A program made the position numbers and the translations under genes. The notes beneath the pieces were generated by a model. It made no database searches and was not told the origin of the DNA. It worked only from the letters and a program-made list of their open reading frames with translations. DNA of 5,758 nucleotides from Planctomycetota bacterium. Its GTDB lineage: Bacteria; Planctomycetota; J058; JARGOJ01. The stretch covers positions 1 through 5,758 of the forward strand of contig JARGOJ010000617.1 in assembly GCA_029210225.1 (NCBI GenBank). The letters are read 5' to 3'. Shown piece by piece: positions 1 through 4,206 of the stretch. Each line of letters opens with the position of its first letter. Positions within the stretch are counted from its first letter, which is position 1.

Positions 1-2
1 TC

Positions 3-1757
3 TCAGTTTTGAAGATCCCTGTCAGGCTCCCAGCGGTGAGGATTGAAGAGGCGGGGGAGGTCGCGGTCTTGATCAAGTTTGTCAACGCTCAAGAGCCCTT
101 TGAGATGGCGATTAAGTTGAAAGCTCGGATGGCGACGGCGCTTCACAAGAGAACTTTTCTGAGCAACATGGATTCAAGCGTTCAATACTTTGCGACTCGC
201 CCGGCGTCAGGAACAGGGGGCAAGCCGAAGGCGTTGATCCTCACTCTTCACGGCGCGGGAGTCGAGGCATGGGGGCAAGCTGCGGCCTACTCAAGCAAGT
301 CTTGGGGGCATATTGTCGCTGCCACGAATCGACGTCCCTTTGGATTTGATTGGGAAGATTGGGGACGTCGAGACGCGATTGAAGTCTTGAATCATGCCCA
401 GCGGATTTATCGAACAGACGTCTCTAAGACCTATCTGACTGGCCATTCCATTGGCGGACACGGGACTTGGCAGGTGGGAGCGACCTACGCTGATCGCTTC
501 GCCGCCATTGCCCCGAGCGCCGGTTGGATTAGCTTCTGGACTTATGGGGGAGCGCGCAAAGCGAAGGGGGGATCGGTCGCTGAACTGTTCCAGCGTGCGA
601 TGTCCGGGAGCGACACCTTGGGACTCTCAGCAAACTACAAAGGGCTGGGCATCTATATCCTGCATGGGGGCGGAGACAAAAATGTTCCTCCGACCCAGGC
701 GCGGACGATGGTGAAACACCTCAGCAGTTTCCATAAAAACTTTCGTTATCACGAAGAGCCGAAGGTCGGACATTGGTGGGATAAGGATCGCAAAGAACCC
801 GGGGCTGATTGTGTCGACTGGCGCCCGATGTTCGATTTCTTCGCCAGATCGAGAGCGCCAGATAAATCGGAGCTGAAGGCTCTAGACTTCTCAACCGCGA
901 ACCCAGGGATCTCCGCAAGTCATCATTGGCTCCGAGTCGAAACTCAGGCTGTTCATGGCGCGATCTCTAGCGTGCAAGCGCGGGTTGGGGCGAAGGGATT
1001 TTATGGAAGGACCAAGAATGTTTCTAAGTTGTCTTTTGACCTCTCGGTTTTGCCAAAGCAGGACCGCGTCGAAGTCGAACTTGACGGCGACAGCCTCCAA
1101 GTGCCCTGGCCCAATAAGAAGCGCCTTGTCCTCGCCAGGGGTGCGAAGGGTTGGAGCCTCGGGGAAATCAAGGCCGCTGAGAAGGGGCCTAGGCGCTATG
1201 GACCCTTCAAGGAGGCCTTTACCAATCAGGTCGTTTTGGTTTATGGAACATCTGGGACGGCGGCGGAGAACCGTTGGGCTTTGGCGAAGGCGCGCTATGA
1301 CTCAGAGACCTTTATGTATCGCGGGAACGGCAGCTTACGTCTTGTTCCGGACTTCGAATTTAATGAGAAGGCTCATCCAGATCACAATGTCGTTTTGTAT
1401 GGACATCGCGAGATGAACTCAGCGTGGTCAAAATTGCTCGGTAAAAGCCCGATTCAGGTCAAAAGAGGAGAGTGTCGCATCGGTGAGAAAGTCGTGAATG
1501 GGAAAGATCTCGCGACTTTGTTTGTTTGGCCAAGGGCTGGAAGCACCAAGGCTCTGGTGGGGGTCGTCGCAGGAACGAGCCTTGTTGGAATGAGAGTTAC
1601 AGAGCGTTGTCCCTATTTTGTGTCAGGGGTGGCCTATCCAGATTTGACAATTTTGACACCACAATCTGTATTTAGAGGAGATGATGGCGTTGTGGTAACA
1701 GGATATTTTGGGCACGATTGGTCAGTGAAGTCCGGCCAATTTGCTTGGGGAAATTGA
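3..1757 (+). CDS. Prolyl-oligopeptidase-type serine hydrolase, two-domain, 5'-partial
   Basis: Residues are numbered from the TTG at 9, but the frame is open to the window edge, so the true start is probably upstream and any signal peptide is not visible. The first part is an alpha/beta hydrolase: oxyanion-type HGAG at 81-84, nucleophile elbow GHSIGG with Ser147, acid Asp223 in HGGGDKNVP, and His255 in VGHWW. The order Ser-Asp-His and the spacing fit the prolyl oligopeptidase/esterase (S9-like) fold, so the catalytic triad looks intact. Residues about 300-580 form a second module: a probable beta-rich stretch, then VLVYGT (409-414), a YRGNGS motif (437-442) and NVVLYG (460-465), recalling a C-terminal half found in large planctomycete-type peptidases. 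The role is hydrolysis of a peptide or ester; the substrate is unknown. The stop codon overlaps the ribosome binding site of the next gene, implying one transcript. Hydrolase fold is confident; peptidase versus esterase is not resolved. Confidence 0.85.
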   Translation, partial: SVLKIPVRLPAVRIEEAGEVAVLIKFVNAQEPFEMAIKLKARMATALHKRTFLSNMDSSVQYFATRPASGTGGKPKALILTLHGAGVEAWGQAAAYSSKSWGHIVAATNRRPFGFDWEDWGRRDAIEVLNHAQRIYRTDVSKTYLTGHSIGGHGTWQVGATYADRFAAIAPSAGWISFWTYGGARKAKGGSVAELFQRAMSGSDTLGLSANYKGLGIYILHGGGDKNVPPTQARTMVKHLSSFHKNFRYHEEPKVGHWWDKDRKEPGADCVDWRPMFDFFARSRAPDKSELKALDFSTANPGISASHHWLRVETQAVHGAISSVQARVGAKGFYGRTKNVSKLSFDLSVLPKQDRVEVELDGDSLQVPWPNKKRLVLARGAKGWSLGEIKAAEKGPRRYGPFKEAFTNQVVLVYGTSGTAAENRWALAKARYDSETFMYRGNGSLRLVPDFEFNEKAHPDHNVVLYGHREMNSAWSKLLGKSPIQVKRGECRIGEKVVNGKDLATLFVWPRAGSTKALVGVVAGTSLVGMRVTERCPYFVSGVAYPDLTILTPQSVFRGDDGVVVTGYFGHDWSVKSGQFAWGN

Positions 1758-1768
1758 GGCAGCTCGTG
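1756..1768 (+). promoter_or_regulatory. Shine-Dalgarno that decides the GTG start of the EEP gene
   Basis: GAGG at 1756-1759 lies 6 bases before GTG at 1766. It overlaps the TGA (1755-1757) of the hydrolase gene, so a ribosome finishing the first gene is placed to start the second. The longer in-frame alternative (TTG at 1718) would add 16 residues encoded inside the upstream gene and has no comparable site before it. The EEP fold also begins directly after the GTG (FDLVSYN). Confidence 0.6.
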
Positions 1769-2566
1769 TTTGATCTCGTCAGTTACAACGTTCTGGCAGA
1801 CAGCTATATCAAGGCAGAGTGGTATCCACATACCGACAAAGCGCTTCTCCAGAACAAGGCGCGTCACAAGCATCTTCTGAAGGCCATCACTGAGAAGAAC
1901 GCCGATGTCTATTGTCTTCAAGAGGTTGAATTGGACTTCGTCGTCTTCCTTGACGAACAGCTCTCCCCCCATGGATACCAAACCTTCTTTAGCGCTAAGG
2001 ATCACGACAAGCCCGATGGTTGCGCGACCCTGATACGTTCGAAGAAGTTCGAGTTTATCTCCCAGCAGCGGTGGTTCTATGAGGATTCCCTAGACAAGGA
2101 CACGCGCAACTCAGGGCATGTCGCGTTGATACTCCATATCCTCTTTAATGAGAAGCCCATTACAATCATCAATACCCATCTCAAATGGTCTCCCCCCACC
2201 GACGACCTTGTTCAACAGTGGAGTTACCGCCAACTCAAACATCTCCTCTCTAACCACCGCCATTGGCGAAGGAAAAACGAGAGCCGAGTCATTTGCGGCG
2301 ACTTCAACCTTGAAGCGGAGAGCGAGGCGCTCCAACTCTTGATAGCCAACGGCTTCAACGATGCCCATGGAAACGCTGGAGAAGCCACATGCTTTGCGAA
2401 TGGCGGGGCCAAACGAATTGACTACGTCTTTCATGACAAGGACTTTGAAGTCGAGGCCCATAGCCCGATGATCATTCCGGAGGGAACAGTGTTCCCCTCG
2501 GAGGACCATCCCTCCGACCACCTGCCCATCGGCGCAAAATTCCAGTTCAAAAGTCCAAGTTCATGA
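1766..2566 (+). CDS. CCR4/nocturnin-like endonuclease/exonuclease/phosphatase family protein
   Basis: A 266-residue Mg-dependent phosphoesterase of the EEP superfamily. The full motif set is present: Asn8 in SYNVLAD, metal ligand Glu53 in CLQEVE, Asp84 in DGCAT, Asn136 and His138 in NTHLKW, Asp179 and Asn181 in GDFN, Asp219 in RIDYVF, and the C-terminal Asp251-His252 in SDHLP. YNVLAD, CLQEVE, DGCAT and NTHLxWxP together are closer to the CCR4/nocturnin/ANGEL branch than to ExoIII, DNase I or sphingomyelinase branches. Family members cleave phosphodiester or phosphomonoester bonds (RNA 3' ends, or NADP(H) in nocturnin); the substrate here is unknown. There is no signal peptide or membrane segment, so it is probably cytoplasmic. 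The domain is complete with almost no extra sequence. It is 8 bases downstream of the hydrolase gene and probably coupled to it. Family is very likely; biochemical role is open. Confidence 0.9.
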   Translation: MFDLVSYNVLADSYIKAEWYPHTDKALLQNKARHKHLLKAITEKNADVYCLQEVELDFVVFLDEQLSPHGYQTFFSAKDHDKPDGCATLIRSKKFEFISQQRWFYEDSLDKDTRNSGHVALILHILFNEKPITIINTHLKWSPPTDDLVQQWSYRQLKHLLSNHRHWRRKNESRVICGDFNLEAESEALQLLIANGFNDAHGNAGEATCFANGGAKRIDYVFHDKDFEVEAHSPMIIPEGTVFPSEDHPSDHLPIGAKFQFKSPSS

Positions 2567-2620
2567 CGCGTTGCAGCATAAAACCTGCCCCTTTTTCATA
2601 AAGATTTTCCTTCGCCATCG

Positions 2621-2659
2621 CCCTACAGGGCCCTTTCTATAGGGTTTTTGTTCTTTCTT
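2621..2659 (+). terminator. Candidate intrinsic terminator after the EEP gene
   Basis: CCCTA at 2621-2625 pairs with TAGGG at 2640-2644 (plus a possible G-U pair outside), with a 14-base loop that contains a small AGGGCCCT palindrome. It is followed directly by a T-rich tract, TTTTTGTTCTTTCTT at 2645-2659. Position, 54 bases after the EEP stop and before a separate promoter, fits termination of the hydrolase-EEP transcript. The stem is short, so this is tentative. Confidence 0.45.
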
Positions 2660-2693
2660 AGGCTTTTCTTAGAGAAATAATCGAGAAAGTGCA

Positions 2694-2721
2694 TTGACGC
2701 ATTAACGCGCCGCGTCATAAT
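2694..2721 (+). promoter_or_regulatory. Sigma70-type promoter of the phasin-like gene
   Basis: The -35 box is TTGACG (2694-2699) and the -10 box CATAAT (2716-2721), each five of six matches to consensus, with a 16-base spacer. The expected transcription start is near 2728, giving a 5' leader of about 49 bases. The stretch just upstream (about 2668-2690) is AT-rich and could act as an UP element. A palindrome fills most of the spacer (see the operator entry), so the promoter is probably repressible. Confidence 0.65.
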
Positions 2722-2744
2722 AAGGCCATAACGCGGCGCGTCAT
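2703..2744 (+). repeat. Twin 11-bp palindromes, probable operator pair
   Basis: ACGCGCCGCGT (2705-2715) and ACGCGGCGCGT (2731-2741) are each perfect palindromes around one central base. They sit in a 16-base direct repeat, TAACGCG(C/G)CGCGTCAT, at 2703-2718 and 2729-2744, differing only at the centre, with a 26-base period. The first lies between the -35 and -10 boxes; the second covers about +4 to +14. This is the layout expected for binding of a dimeric repressor. The regulator is not recognisable and no regulator gene is in the window. GCGCG (2736-2740) can also pair with CGCGC (2749-2753) as a small leader hairpin. Confidence 0.6.
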
Positions 2745-2776
2745 TGAGCGCGCTAAACCTTTGAAAGGACGAAGTC

Positions 2777-3322
2777 ATGAGCCCAAAAAATATTATTGAA
2801 GCAACTAAAGGCAAAGCACTCGAGACCAAAGAGAAGGTGCTTGAAACCAAAGATAAAGTTGTAACTCTGGCCCGCGAGACGGTTGAAGAGACACGGGAGA
2901 CTTTGGAAGAAACAAAAGACAAAGTCACGACCCTGGCTCGCGAAACTGTCGAAGAGACTCGTGAGACATTGGAAGAGACCAAGAGCAAGGTTGAAAAGAC
3001 CATAGAGAAAGTTGAGAAGAGCAACTTGTTCCAGACATTGTTCCGCGTCAACCGCAACTTGACTCTCGCAGGACTCGGCGCGATTGCCCTGGTCGGCGAC
3101 CAGCTCACCGGTATTGGCGAGAAGTGCCTTGAGCGCGGCGAAGACGTTGAGCAAGTTGCTCGGGACATTGCGACCGACGGAATTCAGCGAATCAAAGGCC
3201 TTGTAAAAAAGGCTCCCGCTGTTGAAGAAGCCAAAGTGGCCACTCCAGACGCCAAAGGCGAAGTCAAAATGGACGACAAAAAGGCCGAAGTAAAGGTTGA
3301 AGCGACCAAGCTAGAGGTTTGA
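2777..3322 (+). CDS. Charged repeat protein with phasin-like segment (LEA/apolipoprotein-like helix)
   Basis: 181 residues; ATG at 2777 with AAAGGA (2764-2769) 7 bases upstream. Residues 1-82 are a predicted long amphipathic helix rich in Lys, Glu and Thr. It has a short 7-residue repeat (ALETKEK, VLETKDK at 14-27) and two near-identical 22-residue blocks (25-46 and 47-68) with 4-4-3 spacing of the core-facing residues, as in hendecad coiled coils, LEA proteins and apolipoproteins. Residues about 94-130 (LAGLGAIAL, then LERGEDVE) resemble the signature of phasin/PHA-granule-associated proteins. The tail (144-181) is Lys/Glu/Ala-rich and probably disordered. There is no Trp, Tyr or His, one Cys (117), and no signal peptide. 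The likely role is coating a hydrophobic surface such as PHA granules or lipid, or stress protection. It has its own promoter with a twin operator. The gene is solid; the phasin assignment is tentative, since the match is short and no PHA synthase is nearby. Confidence 0.8.
   Translation: MSPKNIIEATKGKALETKEKVLETKDKVVTLARETVEETRETLEETKDKVTTLARETVEETRETLEETKSKVEKTIEKVEKSNLFQTLFRVNRNLTLAGLGAIALVGDQLTGIGEKCLERGEDVEQVARDIATDGIQRIKGLVKKAPAVEEAKVATPDAKGEVKMDDKKAEVKVEATKLEV
2849..2980 (+). repeat. Two 66-bp in-frame coding repeats
   Basis: Unit 1 (2849-2914) and unit 2 (2915-2980) encode 22-residue blocks beginning KDKV and ending ETLEET, identical except Val29 versus Thr51. At DNA level I count 15 mismatches in 66; 12 are silent third-position changes and three fall in the single replaced codon. 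A truncated third unit (KSKV) follows. The pattern indicates an old duplication held under protein-level selection. Confidence 0.85.
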
Positions 3323-3329
3323 GCGTCGC

Positions 3330-3376
3330 GCTTGACTGGCGAATCCCCCTCGTGAGTCAAGCTCCTTCCCGATTCG
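3330..3376 (+). other. Crossing inverted repeats after the phasin-like gene
   Basis: GCTTGACT (3330-3337) pairs with AGTCAAGC (3355-3362). CGAATC, inside its loop at 3340-3345, pairs with GATTCG at 3371-3376. The two stems cross, so they are either alternative folds or an H-type pseudoknot. No T-tract follows directly, so this is not a canonical intrinsic terminator, though it lies 8 bases after the stop codon and may protect or define the 3' end. Confidence 0.4.
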
Positions 3377-3402
3377 AGATCCCCCTTTAATTTCAGACTT
3401 GG

Positions 3403-3440
3403 CGACCCCCCACGGACCTCCCAACATTCACCGGGGGTCG
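3403..3440. terminator. GC-rich hairpin between convergent genes, possible terminator
   Basis: CGACCCCC (3403-3410) pairs with GGGGGTCG (3433-3440) around a 22-base loop. On the + strand TCTTCTTGT follows, a weak U-rich tail; on the - strand no U-tract follows. It lies between the converging phasin-like and SDR genes, where a terminator for one or both would be expected. The long loop and poor tail make it tentative. Confidence 0.35.
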
Positions 3441-3455
3441 TCTTCTTGTACGGTC

Positions 3456-3499
3456 ATCAATTTATACGGGTATCAATACTCGGGCATCAATACTCGGGC
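3456..3499. repeat. 14-bp tandem repeat spanning the SDR stop codon
   Basis: ATCAATACTCGGGC occurs twice head to tail, at 3472-3485 and 3486-3499, exactly. A degenerate 16-base copy, ATCAATTTATACGGGT, precedes it at 3456-3471. On the - strand the gene-proximal copy encodes the last SDR codons and its TGA; the second copy, out of frame, lies just past the stop. It looks like a slippage duplication at the 3' end of the gene. Confidence 0.75.
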
Positions 3500-4185
3500 T
3501 CTTGCTCGGAGGACCTTAGCACCAACTCTTCCAGGCGAATGTGCTTGGGCAAGGCTAAGGCGTAACGCAAGGTCTCCGCGACGTCCTTTGGCTTTAAGAA
3601 GCCGTCCTTGCCCTTTGCGCCGGGGACGCTATTGGCGAAGTAAGTGTCGATGGCGCCGGGTCGCAACTCCAACACGCGAATAGCCGGATTTTCCATCTGA
3701 AAGGTCCGAGACAGGGCGCGAAGGGCAAACTTGCTCGCGCAGTATGGGCCTCCATTTGGGAAGACCCGGGTCGACACGTCCGATGAGACCATTACGACCA
3801 TGCCTTCTCGCTCATTCAGATCTCTCAAGAAGGCGGTGGTCATTTGCCAAGCGCCCTGAACGTTAACCGCGAAGATCTTGCGAAACTCATGGTCTGAAAA
3901 TTCTTCGAGGCGCTTGAAGATCCCGATACCGGCGTTGTTAATCAAGACATCGATGGGGCCGAGGGTCTCGGCCACCGCTGCATGAAAGTTAATGATGCTG
4001 CCGGGATCCGATAAGTCCAAGGCTAATGGGAAGACCTTGCCCGGAAGCTCTTCCGCCAAAGACTTCAAGCTTTCAAGGTCTCGGGCTCCCAAAGCCAGGG
4101 TGTAGCCTTCTTCAGACAAGACCTGAGCAAGATGAGCCCCCAGGCCTCGTGAGGCTCCCGTGACAACGGCCACTTTATTATTCAT
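3487..4185 (-). CDS. Classical short-chain dehydrogenase/reductase (SDR)
   Basis: 232 residues from ATG at 4185; an in-frame GTG at 4191 would add two residues but lies on the ribosome binding site. It is a single Rossmann-fold oxidoreductase using NAD(P)(H). It shows the glycine-rich TGASRGLG (9-16), Asp58 after beta-3, NNAG (83-86), Asn108, catalytic Ser135, Tyr148 and Lys152 (YCASK), and PG at 176-177. The tetrad Asn-Ser-Tyr-Lys is complete. Arg13 in the glycine motif and Arg35 after beta-2 favour NADP(H) over NAD(H), by family rules. Length is near the usual 250 with a short C-terminus. The substrate cannot be deduced; the motifs are common to 3-ketoacyl reductases and many general SDRs. 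It is the second gene of a probable operon, 21 bases after the DUF4132 gene. It ends in a 14-bp tandem repeat containing the stop codon. Confidence 0.92.
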   Translation of the reverse strand: MNNKVAVVTGASRGLGAHLAQVLSEEGYTLALGARDLESLKSLAEELPGKVFPLALDLSDPGSIINFHAAVAETLGPIDVLINNAGIGIFKRLEEFSDHEFRKIFAVNVQGAWQMTTAFLRDLNEREGMVVMVSSDVSTRVFPNGGPYCASKFALRALSRTFQMENPAIRVLELRPGAIDTYFANSVPGAKGKDGFLKPKDVAETLRYALALPKHIRLEELVLRSSEQEPEY

Positions 4186-4190
4186 AGCCA

Positions 4191-4196
4191 CTCTCC
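4191..4196 (-). promoter_or_regulatory. Shine-Dalgarno deciding the SDR start
   Basis: On the - strand GGAGAG (4196 to 4191) lies 5 bases before ATG at 4185 (7 bases counted from GGAG). The GTG at 4191-4189 overlaps the end of this site and cannot use it, so the ATG is the better start. Confidence 0.65.
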
Positions 4197-4206
4197 GGGC
4201 GGGGAT

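Noticed and set aside
955..1416. 153-codon + frame within the hydrolase gene
   Set aside because: It is an out-of-frame shadow with an Arg-rich, unpatterned product; the main frame keeps family motifs throughout.
1634..2005. Minus-strand frame across the hydrolase-EEP junction
   Set aside because: It overlaps two well-supported genes and shows no recognisable motif.
2562..2574. ATGACGCGTT at the end of the EEP gene as a third operator
   Set aside because: It shares only the shorter ACGCGT core and lacks the central base and full flanks of the two promoter sites.
2705..2741. Twin palindromes as a CRISPR or attachment site
   Set aside because: Only two units, separated by 15 bases, and positioned on a promoter; no cas or integrase gene is present.
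2623..3168. Long open frame (181 codons) opposite the phasin-like gene, with a second one at 2753-3154
   Set aside because: Both are antisense shadows of the Lys/Glu/Thr-rich repeat, whose codons give few antisense stops. Their repetitive Ser/Val-rich translation mirrors the sense repeat. The + gene has the promoter, a Shine-Dalgarno and silent divergence between repeats.
3415..3425. Strong GGGAGGT Shine-Dalgarno-like sequence on the minus strand
   Set aside because: It lies in a hairpin loop after the SDR stop, and the only start nearby opens a frame of a few codons.
3399..3683. Plus-strand frame entering the SDR gene
   Set aside because: The translation is Arg/Pro-rich with no family features and is opposite a fully motif-supported SDR.
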